Shown: positions 41,244 through 49,247 of the stretch, piece by piece | Numbering within the stretch: position 1 is the stretch's first letter | Layout of the letters: every line of letters starts with the position of its first letter | Source: Streptomyces aurantiacus | GTDB taxonomy: Bacteria; Actinomycetota; Actinomycetes; Streptomycetales; Streptomycetaceae | Direction: 5' to 3' | NCBI RefSeq assembly: GCF_001418335.1 | Contig: NZ_LIPP01000149.1 | Span: 62,001 to 126,000, forward strand | DNA: 64,000 bases | The notes under the pieces: model-generated | The model's input: only the letters and a program-made list of their open reading frames with translations | What the model was told of the DNA's origin: nothing | Databases searched by the model: none | Made by a program: the position numbers and the translations under genes

Positions 41244-42557
41244 ATGAAGCTCGCTCATCTCTCTGCCCGCATGGCCGCACCGATCGCCGCGCTCGTCGTC
41301 GCCGGGCTCACCGCGACCGCCTGCGCACCGGAGTCGTCCGACAACTCCGGTGGCAAGGACGAGAAGAGCGGCACCCTGCGTGTGTGGCTCTTCCAGGAGG
41401 TCGCCAACGCGCCCAAGGAGAAGGTGGTCGACGGTGTCGTCACCGCCTTCGAGAAGTCCCACAAGGGCACGAAGGTCGACGTCCAGTACATCCCGGTGGA
41501 GACCCGCGCAGAGAAGATCAAGGCCGCCTTCAACGACCCCAAGAGCGCGCCCGACCTCATCGAGTACGGCAACACGGACACCGCCGGCTACGTCAAGGAC
41601 GGCGGACTCGCGGACCTCACCGAGGAGTTCACGGACTGGAACGAGTCCAAGGACACCGACCCGACCGCCAAGCAGTCCGTCACGGTTGACGGAAAGATCT
41701 ACGGAGCCCCGTACTTCGTCGGCGTCCGCGCCCTGTACTACCGCACCGACATCTTCGACGAGCTGGGCCTCGACGTACCGAAGACGCAGAGCGAGCTGAT
41801 CTCCACGGCCAAGGAGATCCGGCAGGCGAAGCCGGAGCTGTACGGGCTGGCGGTCGGCGGCGCGTACACGTACGGCGCGATGCCGTTCATCTGGTCCAAC
41901 GGCGGCGAGATCGCCCAGGGCAAGGGCGGGTCGTACGCCTCGGCGATCGACACCGCACAGGCCCAGAAGGGCATCAAGGCGTACACCTCGCTCTTCGGTG
42001 ACGACAACTGTCCGGCCGCCAAGTGCGCGGGCATGGGCGGCAACGACACCGTGACGGCGTTCGCCTCCGGCAAGGCCGGCATGGCCATCGGCGGCGACTT
42101 CAGCCACGCGGCGATCGAGGCGGGGAAGGTCAAGGGCAAGTACGCGGTCGTGCCGCTGCCCGGGGTGAAGTCGGGTGAGATCGCTCCCGCCTTCGCGGGG
42201 GGCAACAACCTCGGCGTACTGAACAGCACCTCGCACCGCACGCTCGCCGTCGACCTGATGGAACAGCTCGCGGCGAAGAAGACGCAGGGCGCGCTCTTCG
42301 ACGCGATGGGCTTCCTGCCGACGTTCACGGACGTGCGCCAGGACGTCGCGAAGCGCGAGCCGTTCGTCGAGCCGTTCGTGAAGACCCTCGGCGCGGGAGC
42401 CAAGTTCGTCCCGGCGTCGGCCGCCTGGTCGCAGATCGACGCGTCCCTGGTCCTGCCGACGATGTTCCAGGAGATCGTCAGCGGACGTAAGGACGTGGCG
42501 GCCGCCTCGAAGGACGCGGCCAAGAAGATGGACGCCGCGTTCAGCTCCGCGGGTTGA
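41244..42557 (+). CDS. Sugar ABC transporter substrate-binding lipoprotein
   Basis: 437 aa from ATG 41244 with cggagg 7 bases upstream. The lipoprotein signal ends at Cys27 (LTATAC). Family 1 extracellular sugar-binding protein: RVWLFQEVANAPKEKVVDGV, GTKVDVQYIPVETRAEKIKA, PDLIEYGNTDTAGYVKDGG, PYFVGVRALYYRTDIFDELG, GKAGMAIGGDF. It captures an oligosaccharide outside the cell for the two permeases next to it. With a GH20 gene and dre site nearby, the sugar is probably a GlcNAc oligomer (inference). No ATPase is encoded; a shared MsiK-type ATPase is usual in Streptomyces. Confidence 0.9.
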   Translation: MKLAHLSARMAAPIAALVVAGLTATACAPESSDNSGGKDEKSGTLRVWLFQEVANAPKEKVVDGVVTAFEKSHKGTKVDVQYIPVETRAEKIKAAFNDPKSAPDLIEYGNTDTAGYVKDGGLADLTEEFTDWNESKDTDPTAKQSVTVDGKIYGAPYFVGVRALYYRTDIFDELGLDVPKTQSELISTAKEIRQAKPELYGLAVGGAYTYGAMPFIWSNGGEIAQGKGGSYASAIDTAQAQKGIKAYTSLFGDDNCPAAKCAGMGGNDTVTAFASGKAGMAIGGDFSHAAIEAGKVKGKYAVVPLPGVKSGEIAPAFAGGNNLGVLNSTSHRTLAVDLMEQLAAKKTQGALFDAMGFLPTFTDVRQDVAKREPFVEPFVKTLGAGAKFVPASAAWSQIDASLVLPTMFQEIVSGRKDVAAASKDAAKKMDAAFSSAG

Positions 42558-42562
42558 GCCGG

Positions 42563-43726
42563 ATGACGAACCGTCCGCTTCGGGGGTCCGTCCCGCCGCC
42601 CGGCGACGAGCAGACACCGAAGGGGTCCGGGCCGGCGGCGACGTCGGCCCGGGCCCCGGGGACGGCCCTCTCGGCCGCGGCCGGGACGGCGGTCCGTGGC
42701 GGCGGCGCCGGACCCGTACCGGTGAAGAGCCGGCAGGCCGGGGCCGCCCGGCCGGGCTCCGGCGTGGGCAGCGGTGTAAGCCGTGGTGCGGGTCGTGGCC
42801 TGGGTCGTGGCCCGGGCCGCGGTGCGGGCGTGGGGCGCAAGTCACCGCTCGCCCGCGGCGGCTGGACACCCTGGCTCTATCTCGCCCCCGCTCTCGTGGT
42901 CCTCGGCGGACTGCTCGTCTACCCCGTCTACCAGCTCGGGCTGATCTCGTTCCTGGAGTACACGCAGGCCCAGGTCAGCGGCGGGGAGCCGACGACCTTC
43001 CAGGGCTTCGGGAACTACGCGACGCTCTTCAAGGACGAGCAGTTCTGGCAGGTGCTGCTGGCCACCGTCGTGTTCGCGGCGGCGTGCGTCGTCTCGACCC
43101 TGGCGCTCGGCTGCGCGCTGGCCGTCCTCCTGACACGTGTCCGCGCCGTACCGCGGCTCGCCCTGATGCTGGCCGCGCTCGGCGCCTGGGCGACCCCGGC
43201 GGTCACCGGGTCGACGGTGTGGCTGCTCCTGTTCGACCCCGACTTCGGGCCGGTCAACCGCGTCCTGGGACTCGGCGACCACTCCTGGACGTACGGCCGC
43301 TACAGCGCCTTCGCGCTCGTCCTGCTCGAAGTGGTCTGGTGCTCCTTCCCGTTCGTGATGGTCACGGTCTACGCCGGTATCCGCGCCGTGCCCACCGAGG
43401 TCCTGGAGGCCGCGTCCCTCGACGGCGCCTCGCAGTGGCGGATCTGGCGCTCGGTGCTTGCGCCGATGCTCCGCCCGATCCTCGTGGTCGTCACCATCCA
43501 GTCGGTCATCTGGGACTTCAAGGTCTTCACGCAGATCTACGTCATGACCAACGGCGGCGGCATCGCAGGCCAGAACCTCGTCCTGAACGTGTACGCCTAT
43601 CAAAAGGCCTTCGCGTCCTCCCAGTACGGCCTCGGGTCGGCGATCGGAGTGGTGATGCTGCTGATGCTCCTGGCGGTCACGCTCGTATATCTGAGGCTGC
43701 TGCGAAGGCAGGGGGAAGAGCTGTGA
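42563..43726 (+). CDS. Sugar ABC transporter permease (MalF-type)
   Basis: 387 aa from ATG 42563; TTG 42554 overlaps the preceding stop and is an alternative. Unusual ~95-residue Gly/Ala/Arg/Pro-rich N-terminal extension (GVSRGAGRGLGRGPGRGAG) before the first helix WLYLAPALVVLGGLLVYPVY. Six helices follow, with the permease EAA loop EVLEAASLDGASQWRIWRSV. It pairs with the next gene as a heterodimeric channel. Confidence 0.88.
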   Translation: MTNRPLRGSVPPPGDEQTPKGSGPAATSARAPGTALSAAAGTAVRGGGAGPVPVKSRQAGAARPGSGVGSGVSRGAGRGLGRGPGRGAGVGRKSPLARGGWTPWLYLAPALVVLGGLLVYPVYQLGLISFLEYTQAQVSGGEPTTFQGFGNYATLFKDEQFWQVLLATVVFAAACVVSTLALGCALAVLLTRVRAVPRLALMLAALGAWATPAVTGSTVWLLLFDPDFGPVNRVLGLGDHSWTYGRYSAFALVLLEVVWCSFPFVMVTVYAGIRAVPTEVLEAASLDGASQWRIWRSVLAPMLRPILVVVTIQSVIWDFKVFTQIYVMTNGGGIAGQNLVLNVYAYQKAFASSQYGLGSAIGVVMLLMLLAVTLVYLRLLRRQGEEL

Positions 43727-44673
43727 GTTCCGTGACGCCGGCGCATTCCGAGACGGCGACGAGTTCGCCGGCGAGTTCGCCGACAAGGATTCAGTCCCCA
43801 AGTTCCGTACGGCCCACGGGATTTGTACGTGCTTTCGTACGCCGTTCCGTGCGACGGCCGTGGCGGCTGGCCGCGGAGGTCTCGGCGCTGTTGATCGCGG
43901 CGGTTGTCGCATTTCCCCTCTACTGGATGGTGCTCAGCGCCTTCAAACCGGCCGGGGAGATCGAGTCGTCCGAGCCGCGGCCCTGGACGCTGTCCCCGAA
44001 CCTCGATTCCTTCCGGCGCGTCTTCGGGCAGCAGGAATTCGGCCGTTACTTCCTCAACAGCCTTGTCGTGGCGGTCACCGTGGTCGTCGTCTCGGCGCTC
44101 ATCGCGTTTCTCGCGGCGACCGCCGTGACCCGATTCCGCTTCCGGTTCCGGACCACCCTGCTGATCATGTTCCTGGTCGCGCAGATGGTGCCCGTCGAGG
44201 CCCTGACGATCCCCCTCTTCTTCCAGATGCGGGACTTCGGCCAGCTCAACACACTGGGCTCGCTGATCCTGCCGCACATCGCCTTCTCGCTGCCCTTCGC
44301 GATCTGGATGCTGCGGGGCTTCGTGAAGGCCGTCCCCGAGGCGCTGGAGGAGGCCGCCTATATCGACGGGGCGAGCAGGAGGCGGTTCCTGTGGCAGATC
44401 CTTTTCCCGCTGGTCTTTCCGGGGCTCGTCGCGACCAGCGTGTTCTCCTTCATCTCCGCCTGGAACGACTTCCTGTTCGCCAAGTCCTTCATCATCAGCG
44501 ACACCTCGCAGTCCACCCTGCCGATGGCCCTCCTCGTCTTCTTCAAGCCCGACGAGCCGGACTGGGGCGGCGTGATGGCGGGGTCCACGGTGATGACGAT
44601 TCCGGTGCTGATCTTCTTCGTACTCGTACAGCGGCGCCTGGTCTCCGGACTCGGCGGCGCGGTGAAGGACTGA
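43723..44673 (+). CDS. Sugar ABC transporter permease (MalG-type)
   Basis: 316 aa, GTG 43723 overlapping the previous stop (GTGA). A Ser/Thr-rich start, then helices AEVSALLIAAVVAFPLYWMV onward. EAA loop: EALEEAAYIDGASRRRFLWQ. Conserved WNDFLFAKSFIIS near the end. Forms the channel with the preceding permease. Confidence 0.9.
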   Translation: MSSVTPAHSETATSSPASSPTRIQSPSSVRPTGFVRAFVRRSVRRPWRLAAEVSALLIAAVVAFPLYWMVLSAFKPAGEIESSEPRPWTLSPNLDSFRRVFGQQEFGRYFLNSLVVAVTVVVVSALIAFLAATAVTRFRFRFRTTLLIMFLVAQMVPVEALTIPLFFQMRDFGQLNTLGSLILPHIAFSLPFAIWMLRGFVKAVPEALEEAAYIDGASRRRFLWQILFPLVFPGLVATSVFSFISAWNDFLFAKSFIISDTSQSTLPMALLVFFKPDEPDWGGVMAGSTVMTIPVLIFFVLVQRRLVSGLGGAVKD

Positions 44674-44674
44674 C

Positions 44675-46399
44675 ATGAGCGACACGACGCCCAACCGTCC
44701 GACGACCAACGACGACGTGACGACGAACGACGACGTGACGACCAACGGCCCGACCTCGCCCGGTGTGATTCCGGCGCCCCGCTCGGTGCGTGGGTCCACC
44801 CGCCCCGGCGTCCCGCTCGACGCGCGCACCACCCTGTGGGCCGGCCCCGGAACAGGCACCACCGAACGCTGGCTGCGCCTCACCCTCGGCGCCGCCCTGG
44901 GACTCTCCCTGCCGCCGGCGGACCAGCACGCCGGTGACGCCGCGCACACCGTGCGGTTGCGCATCGACGAGAGCCTCGGCGAGGGCCTCGGACCGGAGGC
45001 GTACGTACTCGACGTCGACGCGGAACGGGGCATCGAGATCCGGGGCGGGACCTCCGCAGGAGTGTTCTGGGGCGCCCAGACACTGCGTCAGCTCATCGGC
45101 CCGGAAGCCTTCAGGCGTGCTCCCGTCCGACCCGGCGTCACCCACGTCGTCCCGCAGCGGACCGTCGAGGACGCCCCGCGCTTCGGCTGGCGCGGCTGCA
45201 TGCTCGATGTCGCGCGGCACTTCACACCGAAGGACGGCGTCCTGCGCCACCTCGACCTGATGGCCGCGCACAAGCTGAACGTCTTCCACTTCCACCTCAC
45301 GGACGACCAGGGCTGGCGAATCGAGATCGAGCGGTATCCGAAGCTCACGGAGACCGGATCATGGCGGGCGCGCACGAAATTCGGCCATCGCGCCTCGCCC
45401 GACTGGGAGGAGAAGCCGCACGGGGGCTTCTACACCCAGGACGACATCCGCGAGATCGTCGCGTACGCCGCCGAGCGGCATATCTCCGTCGTCCCCGAAA
45501 TCGACATCCCGGGGCACTCGCAGGCCGCCATCGCCGCATATCCGGAACTCGGCAACACCGATGTCGTCGACACGCTCTCCCTCTCCGTCTGGGACACCTG
45601 GGGCGTCTCCAAAAACGTACTCGCCCCCACTGACAACGCCCTTCGCTTCTACGAGGGCGTCTTCGAGGAACTGCTCGACCTGTTCCCCTCGGAGTTCATC
45701 CACGTCGGCGGCGACGAGTGCCCCAAGGACCAGTGGAAGGCGTCCCCCGCCGCACAGGCACGGATCGCCGAACTGGGCCTCAAGGACGAGGACGAGCTGC
45801 AGTCCTGGTTCATCCGCCACTTCGACGACTGGCTGACCGCGCGAGGGCGCCGGCTGATCGGCTGGGACGAGATCCTGGAGGGCGGGCTCGCGCCGGGCGC
45901 CGCCGTCTCCTCGTGGCGCGGCTACCGGGGCGGCATCGCGGCCGCGCGTGCGGGCCACGACGTCGTCATGTGCCCCGAGCAGCAGGTGTACCTGGACCAC
46001 CGGCAGGCCGAAGGACCCAACGAGCCGGTGCCCATCGGCTTCGTGCGCACCCTGGAGGACGTCTACCGCTTCGAGCCCGTACCCGCCGAGTTGACTCCCG
46101 GTCAGGCGCGGCACGTGCTGGGCACCCAGGCCAACCTGTGGACCGAGGTGATGGAGGACCGGGCGCGCCTGGACTACCAGGCCTTTCCGCGGCTCGTGGC
46201 CTTCGCGGAGGTCGCCTGGAGCGCCCTGCCCGCACCCGCGGAACGCGACTTCGCGGACTTCGAACGGCGGATGACCGCCCACTACCCGCGACTTGACGCC
46301 CTGGGGGTCGCCTACCGGCCGCCCGCGGGCCCGTTGCCGTGGCAGCGGCGCCCCGGCGTGCTCGGACGCCCGATCGAGGGAGAGCCCCCGAACGTGTGA
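44675..46399 (+). CDS. GH20 beta-N-acetylhexosaminidase
   Basis: 574 aa from ATG 44675, 1 base after the permease stop. No signal peptide, so it is intracellular. It starts with a short TTNDDV repeat. The catalytic TIM barrel starts at ~165: MLDVARHFTPKDGVLRHLDL, HKLNVFHFHLTDDQGWRIEI, FIHVGGDECPKDQW with the catalytic pair Asp347-Glu348, RLIGWDEILEGGLAPGA, and ANLWTEVMED. It removes terminal GlcNAc/GalNAc residues by substrate-assisted catalysis, degrading the imported oligosaccharide. Confidence 0.92.
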   Translation: MSDTTPNRPTTNDDVTTNDDVTTNGPTSPGVIPAPRSVRGSTRPGVPLDARTTLWAGPGTGTTERWLRLTLGAALGLSLPPADQHAGDAAHTVRLRIDESLGEGLGPEAYVLDVDAERGIEIRGGTSAGVFWGAQTLRQLIGPEAFRRAPVRPGVTHVVPQRTVEDAPRFGWRGCMLDVARHFTPKDGVLRHLDLMAAHKLNVFHFHLTDDQGWRIEIERYPKLTETGSWRARTKFGHRASPDWEEKPHGGFYTQDDIREIVAYAAERHISVVPEIDIPGHSQAAIAAYPELGNTDVVDTLSLSVWDTWGVSKNVLAPTDNALRFYEGVFEELLDLFPSEFIHVGGDECPKDQWKASPAAQARIAELGLKDEDELQSWFIRHFDDWLTARGRRLIGWDEILEGGLAPGAAVSSWRGYRGGIAAARAGHDVVMCPEQQVYLDHRQAEGPNEPVPIGFVRTLEDVYRFEPVPAELTPGQARHVLGTQANLWTEVMEDRARLDYQAFPRLVAFAEVAWSALPAPAERDFADFERRMTAHYPRLDALGVAYRPPAGPLPWQRRPGVLGRPIEGEPPNV

Positions 46400-46419
46400 G
46401 ACACCTCCCGGAGGGTGTC
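46400..46419 (+). terminator. Short hairpin after the hexosaminidase gene
   Basis: gacacc (46400-46405) and ggtgtc (46414-46419) form a 6-bp stem with an 8-base loop directly at the stop; weak but well placed. Confidence 0.35.
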
Positions 46420-46677
46420 GCCCGATGTGGTTGCCCTGGGACGGTGGCTCCTGAGGAGAAAGGTGCCCAAGAGGCGACGAAAACCGCCAATTCGCGCTGA
46501 CCGGCGATGTGGTGCGAAAACGGACCATCTACTGATGGTGGGTAGGAATGCCTCCTAGCGGACCCCCGCGTCGGGGAACGGGGAAGATGTGCCAGAGTTG
46601 CCACGTCCGCCCTGTCAGCACGTACCGTACGGCAACACAGGTGGGACCAGGTGGGGCAGCGGGAAGGGGCAGCCGGT

Positions 46678-47571
46678 TTGACCACGCACGCACCGCAGGC
46701 GGCGCAGGCCGTGACGCTGCCCGCCTCGCTGGACGAGGCCGTGGCGGCACTCGCCGCCATGCCCGCCGCCGTTCCCGTGGCCGGCGGTACGGATCTGATG
46801 GCCGCCGTCAACTCCGGGCAGCTGAGGCCCGCCGCACTCGTCGGCCTCGGCCGGATCAGCGAGATCCGCGGCTGGCAGTACCAGGACGGCCACGCGCTCC
46901 TCGGCGCGGGCCTCACCCACGCCCGCATGGGGCGCCCCGACTTCGCCGCGCTCATCCCCGCCCTCGCCGCCGCCGCGCGAGCCGCGGGACCGCCGCAGAT
47001 CCGCAACGCGGGCACCCTGGGCGGCAACATCGCCTCGGCGTCCCCCACCGGGGACGCGCTTCCCGTGCTGGCCGCGCTGGAGGCGACCCTCATCGTCGCG
47101 GGCCCGGGCGGCGCCCGCCGGGAGATCCCCGTCTCGCACCTGCTCGCGGGCGTGGAGATGCTCCGCGGCGGCGAACTCATCGGGTACGTGCGCGTGCCGC
47201 TGCTGCACGCGCCGCAGGTCTTCCTGAAGGCGACCGGACGGACCGGCCCCGGACGCGCCCTCGCGTCCGTGTCGCTCGTCCTGGACCCCGCCCGGCGCGG
47301 GGTGCGGTGCGCCGTGGGCGCCATAGCGCCGATGCCGCTCAGGCCCCTGGAAGCCGAGCAGTGGGTCGCCTCGCTCATCGACTGGGACAACAACCGCGCG
47401 ATCGTGCCCGAGGCGCTGGCCGCCTTCGGTGAGTACGTCGCCGCGGCCTGCATCCCCGATCCGGCCCCCGAGGAGGACGGCTCCGTACCGTCGCTGCCGC
47501 CCGCCGTACTGCACCTGCGGCGGACCGTCGCCGCGCTGGCCCGACGAGCTTTGGGGAGGGCACTGTCGTGA
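46678..47571 (+). CDS. Xanthine-dehydrogenase-like FAD-binding subunit
   Basis: 297 aa from TTG 46678, with gggaagggg upstream; GTG 46651 would add nine residues. FAD-binding (CoxM/XdhB-type) domain: LDEAVAALAAMPAAVPVAGG, TDLMAAVNSGQLRPAALVGL, GPPQIRNAGTLGGNIASASP, GDALPVLAALEATLIVAGPG, then the CO-dehydrogenase flavoprotein C-terminal domain. It passes electrons from the FeS subunit to an acceptor. GTGA overlap with the next gene. Confidence 0.88.
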   Translation: MTTHAPQAAQAVTLPASLDEAVAALAAMPAAVPVAGGTDLMAAVNSGQLRPAALVGLGRISEIRGWQYQDGHALLGAGLTHARMGRPDFAALIPALAAAARAAGPPQIRNAGTLGGNIASASPTGDALPVLAALEATLIVAGPGGARREIPVSHLLAGVEMLRGGELIGYVRVPLLHAPQVFLKATGRTGPGRALASVSLVLDPARRGVRCAVGAIAPMPLRPLEAEQWVASLIDWDNNRAIVPEALAAFGEYVAAACIPDPAPEEDGSVPSLPPAVLHLRRTVAALARRALGRALS

Positions 47572-49247
47572 CCGACGACCAGTACGGGGATCAGCACGAC
47601 GACCAGTACGGAGACCAGCAGGGAGAGGGCGCGCCCCGGGCGGGCAGCCGCTGGGACCCGCTGCCCCAGGGCGACTACGACGACGGCGCCACCGCCTTCG
47701 TCAAGCTCCCCGAAGGCGGCATCGACGCCCTCCTCGCGGACTCGCCGCTCGCCGCGCCCGGCCACGGCTACGTACCGCCGCCGATAACGTCCGCGCCCGG
47801 CACGGGCGCGCAGCCCGACCACCCGGCGTCCACCGACTCCTGGGCCCTGCCGCCCGAGACGGCCGACCGGCAACAGATCGGCCAGCAGCAGGCCGATCAG
47901 CAGCAGGCCGATCAGCAGCAGGCCGGCCAGCAGCATGCCGTGCGGTGGCCCGACCCGAACGCCCTGCCCGAAGAGCACCGGCAGCCCGCCCAGGACTCCT
48001 TCGCGTACGACCCCCGGGCCACCGGCCAGTGGACCTTCGACCAGCCCCCACAGGGCGGCCCGGGCGGTCCCGGACAGCAGGACGCGATCGGACACGCGGG
48101 GCAAGCCGGTCGGACCGGCCAGGCCGGGCAGGCAGGCCAGGCCGGGCAGTGGTCCATTCCGGTCGCCGACGGTGATCTGCCGGACGAGTCCGGTGAATTC
48201 ACCACGTCGGCGCTGGTCGAGCAGTGGGGCGGGAGCCCGCCCGCCACGCTGCCGGGCGGGGCTGCCGCACCCTGGGCCAACGAGCCATGGGCCCAGCCGC
48301 CCGTCGAGGACCGGCCGGCGCCCGCCGAGCACGGCGCCGCCGAGATCATCGACGTCTCCGGAGAGCACGCCGACGAAATCGCCGTCTCCGTAGAGCACGA
48401 AAACCAGCACTCGACACAGAACGAAACACAGCACGAAACACAGCACGAGGAACCGGCCGAAGTCGTCGCGCCCCGCCACGACCACGAGGAGCCGTCCGGC
48501 GCTTCGGACACTCCGGAGACTTCGGGCGCCGCGGACACCGACGCCGCCGCCGAGGAGGCCGAGGCCGGCGACTCCGAGGGTGTCCCGCCGCACAACGACC
48601 ACCCCCTGGCCTCGTACGCCCTGCGGGTGAACGGCGTCGAACGGCCCGTGACCGACGCCTGGATCGGCGAATCCCTGCTCTACGTCCTGCGCGAACGGCT
48701 CGGCCTCGCGGGCGCCAAGGACGGCTGCTCGCAGGGCGAGTGCGGCGCCTGCAACGTGCAGGTGGACGGACGGCTCGTGGCCTCCTGCCTCGTACCCTCC
48801 GTGACCGCCGCCGGGAGCGAGGTACGCACCGTCGAGGGCCTCGCCACCGACGGCCAGCCCTCGGACGTCCAGCGGGCGCTCGCCAAGTGCGGTGCCGTGC
48901 AGTGCGGCTTCTGCATCCCGGGCATGGCCATGACCATGCACGACCTCCTTGAGGGCAACCCCGCGCCGACCGAACTGGAAACCCGCCAGGCACTGAGCGG
49001 CAACCTGTGCCGCTGTTCCGGCTACCGGGGCGTCCTGAACGCCGTCCGCGACGTCGTGGCCGAGCGCGACGCCCACGCCGCCGCGGAGAGCGCGGCGGAC
49101 GGCGAAGAGCCCCGTATCCCGCACCAGGCGGGCCCCGGAGCGGGCGGCGTCAACCCGTCCGCGTTCGAGCCACACCAGCCCCACCCGCCTCACCAGCCCC
49201 ACCCGCCCCATGAGCAGCCGTACGGCCAGGACGGAGGCCAGGCGTGA
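47568..49247 (+). CDS. 2Fe-2S subunit with a ~345-residue disordered N-terminal extension
   Basis: 559 aa, GTG 47568 (GTGA overlap). The C-terminal part is a normal two-cluster 2Fe-2S subunit: LRVNGVERPVTDAWIGESLL, DGCSQGECGACNVQVDG (plant-type cluster, ~385), CGAVQCGFCIPGMAMTMHDL and GNLCRCSGYRG (second cluster, to ~485). Family members are ~160-200 aa. The first ~345 residues are low complexity: acidic/Gln start (TDDQYGDQHDDQYGDQQGEG), QQQADQQQADQQQAGQQ near residue 105 and GQAGQAGQAGQ near 190, encoded by short repeats. They may mediate anchoring or complex assembly; unusual for this family. Confidence 0.88.
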   Translation: MTDDQYGDQHDDQYGDQQGEGAPRAGSRWDPLPQGDYDDGATAFVKLPEGGIDALLADSPLAAPGHGYVPPPITSAPGTGAQPDHPASTDSWALPPETADRQQIGQQQADQQQADQQQAGQQHAVRWPDPNALPEEHRQPAQDSFAYDPRATGQWTFDQPPQGGPGGPGQQDAIGHAGQAGRTGQAGQAGQAGQWSIPVADGDLPDESGEFTTSALVEQWGGSPPATLPGGAAAPWANEPWAQPPVEDRPAPAEHGAAEIIDVSGEHADEIAVSVEHENQHSTQNETQHETQHEEPAEVVAPRHDHEEPSGASDTPETSGAADTDAAAEEAEAGDSEGVPPHNDHPLASYALRVNGVERPVTDAWIGESLLYVLRERLGLAGAKDGCSQGECGACNVQVDGRLVASCLVPSVTAAGSEVRTVEGLATDGQPSDVQRALAKCGAVQCGFCIPGMAMTMHDLLEGNPAPTELETRQALSGNLCRCSGYRGVLNAVRDVVAERDAHAAAESAADGEEPRIPHQAGPGAGGVNPSAFEPHQPHPPHQPHPPHEQPYGQDGGQA

